Below are positions 43,373 to 52,393 of a stretch of DNA of 64,000 nucleotides, in pieces. The notes beneath the pieces are model-generated. The model was not told where the DNA came from, made no database searches, and worked only from the letters and a program-made list of their open reading frames with translations. The DNA is from Acidobacteriota bacterium. GTDB taxonomy: Bacteria > Acidobacteriota > Terriglobia > Terriglobales > Acidobacteriaceae. The stretch is from assembly GCA_021846275.1 (NCBI GenBank), contig JAJZBZ010000003.1, positions 1 through 64,000 on the forward strand. Direction: 5' to 3'. The position numbers and the translations under genes are program-made. The number at the start of each line of letters is the position of its first letter. Position 1 is the first letter of the stretch.

Positions 43373-46300
43373 ATGACAGCGAATTTGTGTCGCGGGATGC
43401 GGAGTTGTGTGTTTGTGCTGATTGGATTCATGGCCCTGACCGGCGTGAAGGGATGGGCGCAGACGACGCTGGGTGCGATTAACGGCACGGTGGAGGATCC
43501 GAGCGGAGCGGTGCTGAGCGGCGCGACGATCACGGTGACGAACGTGGCGACGAGCGTGACGCGCACGGTGAAGAGCCAGAACAATGGCTACTATCAGATT
43601 CTTAACCTGCCGGTGGGCATCTATCGGATGACGGTGGAGCGCGACGGGTTTGACAAGACGATCCAGGAGCGTGTGCGCGTGCAGGAGGCGGCAGCGACGA
43701 CATTGAATCCGTCGATGCGCGTGGGCAAGGCGACGGAGGTGGTGTCGGTGACGGCGAATCCGATGCTGAATGCGACGGACCCGACAAACGGCTACACACT
43801 GGACAAGGCACAGATCGAGGAGACGCCGCTGGCGACGGGGAGTTTCACGCAGCTGGCGGTGTTGTCGCCGGGCGTGAATGCGGAGTTTCTGAGCGGGGTT
43901 GGCGCGAACGCGGGACTGGGCAACCAGCCGATATGGGCCAACGGGCAGCGCGATACCTCGAACACGTTTCAGGTGGATGGCGTAGATGTGACGAACCTGT
44001 TCAACGGGAAGAGTTCGAGCCAGGACGCTTCTCAGCGGTACAACTTCAATATCGGACAGGGAGCGACGGTGGGCGGCGCGATCCAGACGGGCGCATCGGT
44101 GTATGGTTCAAACGGCAACGGAATGCCGACGCCGCCTCCGGATTTTCTGCAGGAGCTGCGCGTGAACACGTCGCTGTATGACTCGCAGCAGGGAGCGACG
44201 AGCGGCGCGCAGATTGACGCGAATACGCAGACGGGCACGAATCAGTTTCACGGATCGCTGTGGGGCACGCGGGCGACGAATGCGATGAACGCGGCGCCGT
44301 TTTTCTTCAAGCAGGCGAATCTGATTTCGCCGACGTCGTTTCCGGCGTCGCTGGTGAATCCGCAGTTGCACAAGGATTATGTGGGCGGGACGCTGGGCGG
44401 ACCCATTGTGCGCGACCGGCTGTTTTTCTTTGTGGGCTACCAGCAGATGCACACGGCGGACCAGTCCACGGGACTGTCGCAAATGATTGTGCCGTATGGT
44501 CTGACGGATGATCGTTCGAATGGTGGACTGCTGAACGCGCTGAACTCGTATGAAACTGCGAGCGGGGACAGCACCGTGTCGTCGGTGACGGTGGATCCGA
44601 TTGTGGCTGCGCTGTTCAATGCCAAGCTGCCAAACGGTCAGTACATGATTCCGTCGGTGCAGAATCCGGATCCGAACCTGGTGGCGACGTTCACGCCGAA
44701 CGTGACGCTGATTGGGACGACCCTGTTCAACAGCAAACAGGCGACGGTGGCGATGGACTACAACATCAATCCGAACGACCAGCTTTCGGCCAAGTACTAC
44801 TATCAGCTTGACCCTTACAACGCGCCGTACGGGGTGTCCAACACGGGAGGATTTCCAGAGAAGGAGGACTCCGGCTCGCAGGTGGCGGCGCTGACGAACA
44901 GCATGACGATCGGGCAGCGGATGAACTGGGTGCAGACGCTGGGATTTGCGAGGATCAAGGTTTACAGCAACTTTAACCAGCAGGTGACGGGTGGCAACGG
45001 GCCGACGTTCGGGATTGGATTTCCGAATACGACGGGTCTGCCGGGGATGACGTTCAGCAAGTTTGCGGTGGCGAATACGCAGTCGTCACTTTCGACGGGA
45101 CCGAACAGCGCGTTTGTGGACGACGGTTACTTTCAGAATCGGTTGAATCCGTCGTCGAGCCTGATCTATACGGTGGGTCGGCACACGCTGATTGCGGGCG
45201 GCGGATACGACTATACGCAACTGAACATTCGCAACCTGCGCAGCGGAATGGGGCAGTTGACGACGAAGGATTTTCCGCATTTGCTGGCGGGCGACGTGTC
45301 GAAGTCGAATTACTTTGACTCGATCAGCGCGCAGGGGCAGAATCTGGCGAATCGCTATTATAGGACGAACGAGGGCGACGCCTATCTGCAGGACAAGTTT
45401 CAGGTGTCGGGCAACCTGAACCTGACGGCGGGCGTGCGCTATGACTATCACGGTGCGTTCACGGAGAAGTATGGCAACATCTTCAACTTTGATCCGTCGC
45501 TGTACAACGTGTCGGGCAGCACGGTGACGAATGGGGCGAGCGGGTCGGGAACAAGCACGGGTTTCACGGTGAATAATGCCGGGTTTGTGGTGGCGGGGAA
45601 CAACAAATACTACCCGACAAAGGGTGTGAGCAACTCAACGCAGACTGGGCGACAGTGGGGAATTTCGCCGCGCGTGGGATTTGCGTATTCGCCGAAGCGG
45701 GATGACGGGAGGGTGGTGATCTCCGGCGGCGCGGGAATTTACTATGATCGCGGCGAGTTGTTCACGTATCTGTCGCAACCGGCGGGTGGTTCGATTGGCG
45801 GGCCGTTCGGGGTGACGGAGGCTCCGCCGCTGTCAAACTACTATACGGGCAGCGGCACGTTTGAGCAGCCGCTGCAGGGCGTGACGATTACGTCGCCGAA
45901 TGCGAATCCGCAGTTTTTCGATACGCAGTTGCAGCAGATTCTGAACTCGAACCTGCAGAACTGCGGCGGCGTGAACAACCAGGCGACGTTTGGCGCGGGC
46001 TGCGAATCGCCGTTCATGTTTGGCGCGTATGCCAGGGACAACAAGCTGCCGTATACGACGGATTTCTCGCTGAAGTTCCAGTGGCAGGCGTCGCCGGATG
46101 TGGCGTTTTCGATTGGGTACACGGGCAATCGGGGATTCCACGGAGTGATTCCGATTCCGTTCAACCAGCCGGAGATTGCGACGCCGTCGAACCCGATCAA
46201 CGGCGAGCACTACAGCTACGGCTATGAGGTGCTGAACGCGTCGGCTCCGCCGGCAGATGCGTATGGGGATTTGCAGCCGATTTCGACTGAGCCGTGGGAT

Positions 46301-47356
46301 GGATATGACGGCGGTAATGTGGACTTTCGCACGCCATACATTGGCTACAGCCCGAACGCGGCGTTGTTCAAGGCGGCGGGAACGTCGGCGTATGACGGGC
46401 TGGAGACGCATCTGGAGAAGCGGCTGTCGCACCATTTTCAGGCGGGCGTGAGCTACACATTCAGCCGGTCGCATGACGAGCAGAGCGACATCGGACTGTT
46501 CTTCACGGGCAACAACCCGAACAACCTGCGCAGTTCGTATGCGCTTTCGGATTTTGACCGGACGAACGTGTTCACGATGAACTATCTGTTTGAGCTTCCG
46601 AATCCGGTGAGGGGCCATGGATGGCTGTCGTATATTGCGAATGACTGGCGGCTGACAGGGATTACGACGCTGCAGAGCGGCGAGCCGTACAGCCTGTATG
46701 AGTTCTATGGCGCGGTGGCGAGCATCTACTACGGCAACTTTCCGAATCTGCTGAATCCGATTCTGGGCATCAAGAATCCGACAAACCCTCGCAGCGCGCT
46801 GACGGGACACAGCGGAGCCTTCCGGCAGGGGCTGAACTATATTCCGGCGATTGATCCGAGCCAGATTGCGATCAATTATCTATCGCCGGGACAGAAGGGA
46901 ATTCCATCGTGCTCGAACAACGAGCCTTGCGATTTCTACGAGACGGATTATGCGCCCGGTGACCAGAGGAATATCTTCCGGCAGGCGTTCCAGAAGCGCG
47001 CGGATGTTTCGCTGCGGAAGGACTTCCATGTGCGGGAGTCAATCATCGCGGAGTATGAGTTCAACGTGTATAACGTAACGAACACGACGAGCCTGGATAT
47101 TCCGCAGGACCAGACGCAGATCGGGCAGGCGTTTGTGGGCAGCACGGCGAACTATGGACAGGTGACGGCACCGATCAACACGAACTTCAACAGCCCAACG
47201 ATTCAGGGGATCATCAACCAGTTGTATATTTCGCCGGCGCTGAGCGCGACTGGAACGGGGCGGAATACGGTGGTTTCGGGATCGAACTTCGGGTCGGTAA
47301 CGGGAGTGATTGGCAGCGCTCGCATCATCGACATGGGGCTGCATGTGAACTTCTGA
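43373..47356 (+). CDS. TonB-dependent receptor with carboxypeptidase-regulatory domain (Oar-like)
   Basis: A 1,327-residue outer-membrane protein. A signal peptide (to about residue 29, W-A-Q) is followed by a carboxypeptidase-regulatory Ig-like domain (G-A-I-N-G-T-V-E-D-P-S-G-A-V-L-S-G-A; about 31-115). A plug-like region comes next (N-G-Q-R-D-T-S-N-T-F-Q-V-D-G-V-D-V), then a long barrel of alternating aromatic strands ending in a terminal Phe. This Oar/CarboxypepD_reg architecture is greatly expanded in Acidobacteriota and is thought to import glycans or peptides; the ligand is unknown. GAGGAG lies 5 nt before ATG 43373. It has its own promoter, leader and terminator, so it is a single-gene unit. 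Confidence 0.92.
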   Translation: MTANLCRGMRSCVFVLIGFMALTGVKGWAQTTLGAINGTVEDPSGAVLSGATITVTNVATSVTRTVKSQNNGYYQILNLPVGIYRMTVERDGFDKTIQERVRVQEAAATTLNPSMRVGKATEVVSVTANPMLNATDPTNGYTLDKAQIEETPLATGSFTQLAVLSPGVNAEFLSGVGANAGLGNQPIWANGQRDTSNTFQVDGVDVTNLFNGKSSSQDASQRYNFNIGQGATVGGAIQTGASVYGSNGNGMPTPPPDFLQELRVNTSLYDSQQGATSGAQIDANTQTGTNQFHGSLWGTRATNAMNAAPFFFKQANLISPTSFPASLVNPQLHKDYVGGTLGGPIVRDRLFFFVGYQQMHTADQSTGLSQMIVPYGLTDDRSNGGLLNALNSYETASGDSTVSSVTVDPIVAALFNAKLPNGQYMIPSVQNPDPNLVATFTPNVTLIGTTLFNSKQATVAMDYNINPNDQLSAKYYYQLDPYNAPYGVSNTGGFPEKEDSGSQVAALTNSMTIGQRMNWVQTLGFARIKVYSNFNQQVTGGNGPTFGIGFPNTTGLPGMTFSKFAVANTQSSLSTGPNSAFVDDGYFQNRLNPSSSLIYTVGRHTLIAGGGYDYTQLNIRNLRSGMGQLTTKDFPHLLAGDVSKSNYFDSISAQGQNLANRYYRTNEGDAYLQDKFQVSGNLNLTAGVRYDYHGAFTEKYGNIFNFDPSLYNVSGSTVTNGASGSGTSTGFTVNNAGFVVAGNNKYYPTKGVSNSTQTGRQWGISPRVGFAYSPKRDDGRVVISGGAGIYYDRGELFTYLSQPAGGSIGGPFGVTEAPPLSNYYTGSGTFEQPLQGVTITSPNANPQFFDTQLQQILNSNLQNCGGVNNQATFGAGCESPFMFGAYARDNKLPYTTDFSLKFQWQASPDVAFSIGYTGNRGFHGVIPIPFNQPEIATPSNPINGEHYSYGYEVLNASAPPADAYGDLQPISTEPWDGYDGGNVDFRTPYIGYSPNAALFKAAGTSAYDGLETHLEKRLSHHFQAGVSYTFSRSHDEQSDIGLFFTGNNPNNLRSSYALSDFDRTNVFTMNYLFELPNPVRGHGWLSYIANDWRLTGITTLQSGEPYSLYEFYGAVASIYYGNFPNLLNPILGIKNPTNPRSALTGHSGAFRQGLNYIPAIDPSQIAINYLSPGQKGIPSCSNNEPCDFYETDYAPGDQRNIFRQAFQKRADVSLRKDFHVRESIIAEYEFNVYNVTNTTSLDIPQDQTQIGQAFVGSTANYGQVTAPINTNFNSPTIQGIINQLYISPALSATGTGRNTVVSGSNFGSVTGVIGSARIIDMGLHVNF

Positions 47357-47384
47357 GCCGGATGGCGAAGACGGCAGGACGAGT

Positions 47385-47416
47385 GGGGCGGAATGATCCG
47401 CCCCGCTTGCGTTTTG
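47385..47416 (+). terminator. Terminator after the TonB-dependent receptor
   Basis: GGGGCGGA (47385-47392) pairs with TCCGCCCC (47397-47404) around an ATGA loop, followed by GCTTGCGTTTT. Confidence 0.8.
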
Positions 47417-47588
47417 TGACGCGGGGCCGGGGGGAGTGTGAGTGGATGGGGAAGCTCGACCGGCGCGGCGCGGTCCTGTTAGGCTAGGGTTATCGTTGTC
47501 GGACGTGGGCAGGCAGGGACGCGCGTGAGTTTGGGCTGCGCGTCGAGGGTCCGGCTGGAAATTTTGCGCGGGAATCAGGAAGGGAATT

Positions 47589-48299
47589 GTGGATTCACAG
47601 ACACGACACGCATTGAAGCAGGACAAGTTTGTACACGCGACACAGGAGAGCGTGGGATGGATTGCGGAGAACCGCGCGGCGCTGTTGCGGTATTCGATTC
47701 CGACGGTGGTGCTGATCGTGCTGGCGATTGTGGCCGGGGTGCTGTACACGCGGCGGACGAGCGCGGCCGAGGCTCTGGTGGGCCAGGGAATTGACGTTTA
47801 CAGCACGGCGCTGCTGCCGCCGGGAGCGCCAGCGCAGGCGGGCGCGTATGCCAGCGCGGCAAATCGCGCGCGGGCTGCGACAAAGCTCTTCCAGCAGGTG
47901 GTGGATCAGTACGGCAGCCTGCCGGTGGCCTCGCGTGCGCACTATTTCCTTGGGCTGGCGGATGAAGACCTAGGCAACAATGCGGCGGCGGAGACGGAGC
48001 TGAAAAAGGCCGCCGAAGCGTGGGACGGAAACCTGAGCAGCCTGGCGAATTATGCGCTGGCGGGACTGTATCACCAGACGGGCCGGGACGCGCAGGCGAT
48101 TGCGCTCTATCAGCAGCTTGGCGCAGGCAAGGGGACGACGGCGGTGCCGACGTACAGCGCCGAGTTGGCGCTGGCCGATCTGTACAATACGGACGGCAAG
48201 AAGGATCAGGCGAAGGCGCTGTGGGCGAAGATCAAGGACGCGGACAAGGCGGGTGCGGCCGGGGAGATTGCCGCGCAGAAGCTGCCGACGCAGAACTGA
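47589..48299 (+). CDS. TPR-containing inner-membrane protein (YfgM-like)
   Basis: A 236-residue protein: a short cytoplasmic N-terminus, one transmembrane helix (about 36-52, V-V-L-I-V-L-A-I-V-A-G-V-L) and a periplasmic region of TPR-like helices (A-S-R-A-H-Y-F-L-G-L-A-D-E-D-L-G; A-N-Y-A-L-A-G-L-Y-H-Q). This arrangement is that of YfgM/TPR_21 proteins, which act with PpiD at the translocon in Enterobacteria. A PpiD-like protein is encoded elsewhere in this window, so the pair is plausible. It starts at GTG with AGGAAGGGA upstream. A GCCCGC-type terminator follows. Confidence 0.75.
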   Translation: MDSQTRHALKQDKFVHATQESVGWIAENRAALLRYSIPTVVLIVLAIVAGVLYTRRTSAAEALVGQGIDVYSTALLPPGAPAQAGAYASAANRARAATKLFQQVVDQYGSLPVASRAHYFLGLADEDLGNNAAAETELKKAAEAWDGNLSSLANYALAGLYHQTGRDAQAIALYQQLGAGKGTTAVPTYSAELALADLYNTDGKKDQAKALWAKIKDADKAGAAGEIAAQKLPTQN

Positions 48300-48325
48300 C
48301 GGCAGGATGAGGGGTGAAGCAACGA

Positions 48326-48358
48326 AAGCCCGCGCGTGAGCGGGCTTCGCTGTTTGTT
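48326..48358 (+). terminator. Terminator after the TPR protein
   Basis: AAGCCCGC (48326-48333) pairs with GCGGGCTT (48340-48347), followed by CGCTGTTTGTT. The T tract is weak. Confidence 0.65.
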
Positions 48359-48389
48359 GAGCGCTATTGCGGCGGGCTGCGTCCTGTGA

Positions 48390-48968
48390 ATGATGAGCAC
48401 AGTGGCGACAGCGATGCCGGGGATGCCGGAGCGAATGAAGGCGAGAGACCGCGAACGAGCGCAGGAGGCGGCGATCGAGGAGCTGGTGAGGGCTTACTCG
48501 GGCATGATGTATCGCGTGGCAAACTCGGTGCTGCGGAATCAGGCCGAGGCCGAGGACGCGGTGCAGGAGGCGTTTTTGCGAGTTCTGCGGAAGCGGGAGC
48601 AGTTGGCGGAGATTCGTGACGCGCGGGTGTGGCTGGTGCGGATTGTCTGGAACATCGTGCTGGACAGGAAGCGGCGCAGCAAGACGAGGCCGGAGAACGA
48701 GGACGTGGCGGATTTTGCGCGGATTCTGGTGGCGCAGGAGATGAGCGCCGAGGAGCGCGCGGCCTCGGCGCAGCACCATGCCAGCGTGGTGCGGGCGATG
48801 GACGAGCTGCCGGCGAAGGAACGCGAGGTGATGGTGCTCTGCGCGCTGGAGGAGCTGAACAGCGTGGAGATTGCGGCAGTGCTGCGGACGACGGAATCGA
48901 CGGTGCGCTCGCGGCTGTTTCGCGCGAGGGCGCTGCTGGCGGAGAAGCTGAAGCGAGGTTCGCGATGA
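48390..48968 (+). CDS. ECF-type RNA polymerase sigma factor
   Basis: A 192-residue sigma-70 family protein with region 2 (Y-R-V-A-N-S-V-L-R-N-Q-A-E-A-E-D-A-V-Q-E-A-F-L-R-V) and region 4 with a helix-turn-helix (L-P-A-K-E-R-E-V-M-V-L-C-A-L-E-E-L-N-S, then T-E-S-T-V-R-S-R-L-F-R-A-R). Regions 1 and 3 are absent, as in ECF factors. The start is uncertain because three in-frame ATGs lie within the first 16 codons and none has a strong Shine-Dalgarno. Its stop overlaps the start of the next gene (ATGA), the usual layout for a sigma/anti-sigma pair. Confidence 0.9.
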   Translation: MMSTVATAMPGMPERMKARDRERAQEAAIEELVRAYSGMMYRVANSVLRNQAEAEDAVQEAFLRVLRKREQLAEIRDARVWLVRIVWNIVLDRKRRSKTRPENEDVADFARILVAQEMSAEERAASAQHHASVVRAMDELPAKEREVMVLCALEELNSVEIAAVLRTTESTVRSRLFRARALLAEKLKRGSR

Positions 48969-49459
48969 ACAGGGAACCGGAGCAGAGGGACGAGATTCAA
49001 GCCGACGGGCCGGAGACGGCTACGCTGCGGCTGCTGGCGAGCGAGCCGACGAGCGCTGGGCCTGAAGTGCGCGTGCTGGCCGAGCGCGTGCTGGCGCGGC
49101 TGAGCGAGGAACGGGAACGGCGGCTGTGGTGGCGGATGCCGGTGCCACTGGCGGCTGGCGCGATGTGCGTGCTGGTGTTACTGGCGTGGGGTGTGCATGC
49201 CGGGTGGACGCGGCAGGCGGTGCACCAGACGGCCACACAGGCTGGGCAGCCCGCCACCCAGCCGTCTGGAGCGCCAGCGCAGACGCGCGCGGCGGGCAGC
49301 TTCGGGACGGCGGGATCGATGCGCGTGCCGCCGACGCTGAAGCCGCTGCATGTGCCCGCGCCGCCCCGTCGCAACAGCGGGTCGGCGAAAGCTGGCGCGC
49401 CGAAGCATGCTGCCGCGAAGCAAAAGCAGACCACCCCCGACGAGACAACGCAGAAGTAG
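48965..49459 (+). CDS. Putative anti-sigma factor, single-pass membrane protein
   Basis: A 164-residue protein translationally coupled to the ECF sigma gene. The N-terminal 55 residues are cytoplasmic and helical (A-E-R-V-L-A-R-L-S-E-E-R-E-R-R-L-W-W-R), one transmembrane helix follows (about 60-79, A-A-G-A-M-C-V-L-V-L-L-A-W-G-V), and the rest is a Pro/Ala/Gln/Lys-rich tail outside. No classic zinc-binding anti-sigma motif (H-x3-C-x2-C) is present, so the role rests on position and topology alone. Confidence 0.55.
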   Translation: MNREPEQRDEIQADGPETATLRLLASEPTSAGPEVRVLAERVLARLSEERERRLWWRMPVPLAAGAMCVLVLLAWGVHAGWTRQAVHQTATQAGQPATQPSGAPAQTRAAGSFGTAGSMRVPPTLKPLHVPAPPRRNSGSAKAGAPKHAAAKQKQTTPDETTQK

Positions 49460-49460
49460 G

Positions 49461-49615
49461 CAATGCATGCAGCAGCCGCGTGCTTTACGCGTCACGAACG
49501 GATGTTGCCTCTTCCGTTGGTCGCGAGTGGGGATTGGTGTAGGGAGATGCTGTTTCCCACCCAGGCGGAAGCGTGCATGGTGCAGCCGCTGACGACTGAC
49601 TGCTGACAACTTGTT
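49461..49615 (+). repeat. Modular intergenic repeat after the anti-sigma gene
   Basis: GCAATGCATGCAGCAGCC, then a degenerate GCGTGCTTTACGCGTCACG hairpin block, then TTCCGTTGGTCGCGAG and a CTGACGACTGACTGCTGAC end. The AAGCAGATTCCC module has decayed. It fills the spacer between two convergent genes. Confidence 0.65.
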
Positions 49616-49624
49616 GCTGGTTGG

Positions 49625-49966
49625 TTAGTCTGCGGTGAGGGCGCGGAGGAGCAACTGGAGGAGCGCGAAGACGGTGGCTCCCCAGAAAGCTGCGCTGAAG
49701 CTGCGGAGGTGGAAGCCGCGAACGAAGCTGGAGGCGACTTCAAGCAGGATGGCGTTGATGACGAGAAGAAAAACGCCGAGGGTGAGGATGGTGAGCGGGA
49801 GTGTGACGAGCTTGAGCAACAGGCCGAGCGTCGCATTGAGCAGGCCGAAGACGAGCGCGACGACGAGGGCTGTCGGGATGGAGTCGATCTCAAAGCCGCG
49901 CACGAGGCGGGAGACGACGAGCAGCGCGAGGGCGCTGAGGCACCAGTTGCCGAGCATTCTGAGCAC
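49625..49966 (-). CDS. Phage-holin-4-2 family (YvlD-like) small membrane protein
   Basis: A 113-residue protein with four predicted helices. It has the family pattern S-R-L-V-R-G-F-E-I-D-S after helix 1, V-F-G-L-L-N-A-T-L-G-L-L-L-K in helix 2, and L-P-L-T-I-L-T-L-G-V-F-L-L-V-I-N-A in helix 3. The family name is historical; most members, such as YvlD, are chromosomal envelope proteins of unknown function and not lysis proteins. GTG 49966 is taken as start, with GGAG nine bases before; ATG 49957 is an alternative. No phage genes are nearby. It is divergent from the exported protein at 50041. Confidence 0.75.
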   Translation of the reverse strand: MLRMLGNWCLSALALLVVSRLVRGFEIDSIPTALVVALVFGLLNATLGLLLKLVTLPLTILTLGVFLLVINAILLEVASSFVRGFHLRSFSAAFWGATVFALLQLLLRALTAD

Positions 49967-50040
49967 GAGCGTGATCTCCTGAAATGGATTGTATGCGGTG
50001 GCGCGTGGTGTGTGGCGAACCGTGATAGGCTGGCGGCAGA

Positions 50041-51054
50041 ATGGAGACTTGCATGGCTCTTCGCAACCTTTCTGTTGCCGCCGCTGGTTTTGCGCGCGCG
50101 GCGAAGACTTCCATGTGGATAGCGGGCTGGGTCTCAGGCTGGGGCGTGGCGCTGGTGTTGGCGTACGCGACGGCGGCGTTTGCGGCAAACCAGGCCGGGC
50201 GGGCTTCAGCGAATGGCGGGCAGCCGACAAAGCCCGCTGCAAAGGCTGCTGCCGCAGTGGCGGCGGATGCGCCGATTCCGGACCTGAAGACGCTGATGGA
50301 GCAGGTGAGAGAGCATCAGAAGGCGATGGACAAGCTGGTTGAAAATTGCACGTATCGGTCGGAGACCGTGAACCAGTATCTGGACGGGCACGGGAAGGTG
50401 ATGAAGACGGAGTCGGAGATCGACGACGTGTTTTTTGTGAATGGGCATGAGATTGATCGGGTGATGGAGAAGAACGGGAAGCCGCTGAGCGGGCACGAAG
50501 CGGATAAGGAACAGGAGCGCGTGACGAAGCAGGTGGAAAAGGCGCAGCAGACGCCGCCGGGGCAGTCGCTGCGCAATGGTGGGCAGACGATTACGGTGAG
50601 CAAGATGCTGGACGTGATGGAGGTGAGCCAGCCGAGGCGTGTGATGTACAAGGGGCGGAGCACACTGGTCTTTGACCTGGCGGGGCGGCACGACGCGAAG
50701 ACGCATGGGATGGCTGAGGGCGCGCTGAAGCGGATCGCCGGATCGATCTGGATTGACGAGAAGGATCGCGAGGTGGCGCATCTGGAGATGCGGTTTACGG
50801 ATAATTTTCGCGTTGGCGGCGGGCTGCTGGCGAATGTGCAGAAGGGATCGGCGTTTCAGTTTGACCAGGGGCAGGTGAATGGCGAGGTGTGGCTGCCGCA
50901 GGGGGCGCAGGGGACGGTGGACGCGAAGCTGCTGCTGTTCAAGGGAATGCGGATGCACTTCGTGGAGACAGACTCGGAGTACAAGTGGTTCCATGTGGAC
51001 GCCGAGCAGGGCAAGAGCGTGGCGGACGCGACGGGTGCGAAGCAGAATCCCTGA
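50041..51054 (+). CDS. Exported protein of unknown function, acidobacterial type
   Basis: A 337-residue protein with a signal anchor or signal peptide (I-A-G-W-V-S-G-W-G-V-A-L-V-L-A-Y-A ending A-F-A-A-N). The mature part has a helical segment (L-M-E-Q-V-R-E-H-Q-K-A-M-D-K-L), then beta-rich sequence with E-N-C-T-Y-R-S-E-T, G-R-S-T-L-V-F-D-L-A-G-R and L-E-M-R-F-T-D-N-F. This pattern resembles LolA-fold outer-membrane lipoprotein-sorting-like proteins, but no specific family was recognised. A TAGGCT hexamer lies nine bases before the ATG, so the leader would be about 2 nt. It is probably periplasmic. Confidence 0.6.
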   Translation: METCMALRNLSVAAAGFARAAKTSMWIAGWVSGWGVALVLAYATAAFAANQAGRASANGGQPTKPAAKAAAAVAADAPIPDLKTLMEQVREHQKAMDKLVENCTYRSETVNQYLDGHGKVMKTESEIDDVFFVNGHEIDRVMEKNGKPLSGHEADKEQERVTKQVEKAQQTPPGQSLRNGGQTITVSKMLDVMEVSQPRRVMYKGRSTLVFDLAGRHDAKTHGMAEGALKRIAGSIWIDEKDREVAHLEMRFTDNFRVGGGLLANVQKGSAFQFDQGQVNGEVWLPQGAQGTVDAKLLLFKGMRMHFVETDSEYKWFHVDAEQGKSVADATGAKQNP

Positions 51055-51070
51055 CGACTCCATGGGCAGC

Positions 51071-51076
51071 TACACT
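51071..51076 (+). promoter_or_regulatory. -10-like TACACT next to a small gene
   Basis: TACACT is followed by six bases (GAGGGT) and ATG 51083, so transcription would begin at the start codon. Confidence 0.5.
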
Positions 51077-51082
51077 GAGGGT

Positions 51083-51349
51083 ATGTTTGCGCGGCGGGTT
51101 TCGGTCATGCGTGTGGGTGGGGATAACAGGCGTGTGGCTTGTCCGCTGCACTGGATCGACAACTTTGCAATGCGGAACTTTACCAACGACGCGATCTTCG
51201 ACGATACGCTGCCGGTGAGCGACGGACTGCTGGAGATTGGCAACCGCGTTCCGCTCGACCGACTTCAGACAGCGATGGAGGACTGGTTTCGCCGCAAGGG
51301 GTATCTGAAGCCGGAGGATCGGCTGGTGGTCGAGGAGCTGGTGCGGTAG
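51083..51349 (+). CDS. Small conserved-looking protein of unknown function
   Basis: An 88-residue, probably cytoplasmic protein with no hydrophobic segment. The C-terminal half looks like a compact alpha-helical domain (V-P-L-D-R-L-Q-T-A-M-E-D-W-F-R-R-K-G-Y-L) and ends V-V-E-E-L-V-R. The frame is uninterrupted and follows a -10-like hexamer six bases upstream of the ATG. It lies between an exported protein on the same strand and the convergent apt gene, 18 nt away. No family was recognised. Confidence 0.5.
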   Translation: MFARRVSVMRVGGDNRRVACPLHWIDNFAMRNFTNDAIFDDTLPVSDGLLEIGNRVPLDRLQTAMEDWFRRKGYLKPEDRLVVEELVR

Positions 51350-51367
51350 CGCGGGCGGGTTGCCCGG

Positions 51368-51910
51368 CTATTCGCTGTAGTGGAGCAGGCTGAAGACATC
51401 GAGGCCGGGAAAGCGGTCGCGTCCGTGGAGGAAATCGAGTTCGACGGCAAAGCCGAGGCCGACCGGGATGCCGCCAAGCTGTTCCACAAGCTGGAGCGTT
51501 GCCTGCATGGTGCCGCCGGTGGCGAGCAGGTCGTCCACCAGCAGGACGCGCTGTCCGGGCTGGATCGCGTCGAGGTGGATTTCCAGCGTGTCGGAGCCGT
51601 ATTCGAGGTCATAGCTGACGCGGGCGACGGGAGCGGGGAGCTTGCGCGGCTTGCGGACGGGGACGAAGCCTGCGTTGAGCCGGTAAGCGAGCGCGGGGCC
51701 GAAGATGAAGCCGCGGGCCTCAATGCCGAGAACGAGATCGATTTTTTTTTCCAGCCAGTGCGAGGCCATGGCGTCGGTGAGGGTGGCGAAGCCGGTGGGG
51801 TCTTTGAGCAGGGTGGTGATGTCGTAGAAAAGGATGCCGGGCTTGGGGTGGTCGGGCACGGTGCGGACGAGAGATTTGAGGGCTTCGGCAGGGATGGTGT
51901 CGTGGGTCAT
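51368..51910 (-). CDS. apt: Adenine phosphoribosyltransferase
   Basis: Apt salvages adenine to AMP using PRPP. The 180-residue protein has the PRPP-binding signature [13 protein letters not shown], the flexible-loop region, R-K-P-R-K-L-P, and the family start [23 protein letters not shown] 51910 has GGAG eight bases before it, and an upstream ATG at 51940 is less likely. It follows the acylphosphatase gene on the same strand by 58 nt, so the two may be co-transcribed. Confidence 0.95.
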   Translation of the reverse strand: MTHDTIPAEALKSLVRTVPDHPKPGILFYDITTLLKDPTGFATLTDAMASHWLEKKIDLVLGIEARGFIFGPALAYRLNAGFVPVRKPRKLPAPVARVSYDLEYGSDTLEIHLDAIQPGQRVLLVDDLLATGGTMQATLQLVEQLGGIPVGLGFAVELDFLHGRDRFPGLDVFSLLHYSE

Positions 51911-51968
51911 GGCTTGCTCCGGGTGATTTTGCGGGTGCATGTGGAGATGAGTCGGTCGCGGCGAGCGT

Positions 51969-52250
51969 TTACCAGACCCCTTCGATCTGGAATGGGGTCA
52001 GCGCGGCGGCTTCCGCGTCGTCAAGCCGGTGTTCGATGACCTGATCGACGCGGCTGCCGCGCGGGCCACGGGTGATGGCGCGGTGGAGGTCGGCGAGATC
52101 GGATTCCGGACCGGAGGCGAGGACTTCGACGGCTCCGTCGTCGGTGTTGCGGACCCAGCCGAGGAGGCCGAGTTCGCTGGCTTCGCGGTGGACAAACCAG
52201 CGGAAGCCGACGCCCTGTACGCGGCCAAGAACGAGGAAATGACGGACCAT
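51969..52250 (-). CDS. acyP: Acylphosphatase
   Basis: A 93-residue acylphosphatase that hydrolyses carboxyl-phosphate bonds. The phosphate-binding loop V-Q-G-V-G-F-R carries catalytic Arg17, and Asn35 in G-W-V-R-N-T-D-D-G positions the nucleophilic water; both are present. The length is typical. GGAGAG lies upstream of the ATG. It precedes apt on the same strand. Its metabolic role is general, perhaps clearance of acyl phosphates. Confidence 0.93.
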   Translation of the reverse strand: MVRHFLVLGRVQGVGFRWFVHREASELGLLGWVRNTDDGAVEVLASGPESDLADLHRAITRGPRGSRVDQVIEHRLDDAEAAALTPFQIEGVW

Positions 52251-52330
52251 GGGAGGCTGCTCTCCATATTTATTTTAGGGGTTCGCAGCGGGGCGGGCCA
52301 GGGGTGCGGAACTGGCGGCGCGAAAATGGC

Positions 52331-52359
52331 TTGACGCCCGGTGTGGAGTGGCGGTAAGT
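52331..52359 (+). promoter_or_regulatory. Candidate promoter of the Cys-peptide RNA
   Basis: TTGACG (52331-52336) and TAAGTT (52354-52359) have a 17-bp spacer. Transcription would begin near 52366, just before an AAAGGAGG Shine-Dalgarno at 52374-52381. Confidence 0.45.
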
Positions 52360-52393
52360 TCAGGCTACACGGGAAAGGAGGATGATCCAGCCT

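Noticed and set aside
49625-49966. Prophage signal from a holin-family hit
   Set aside because: The YvlD-like family is mostly chromosomal and no other phage gene is present.
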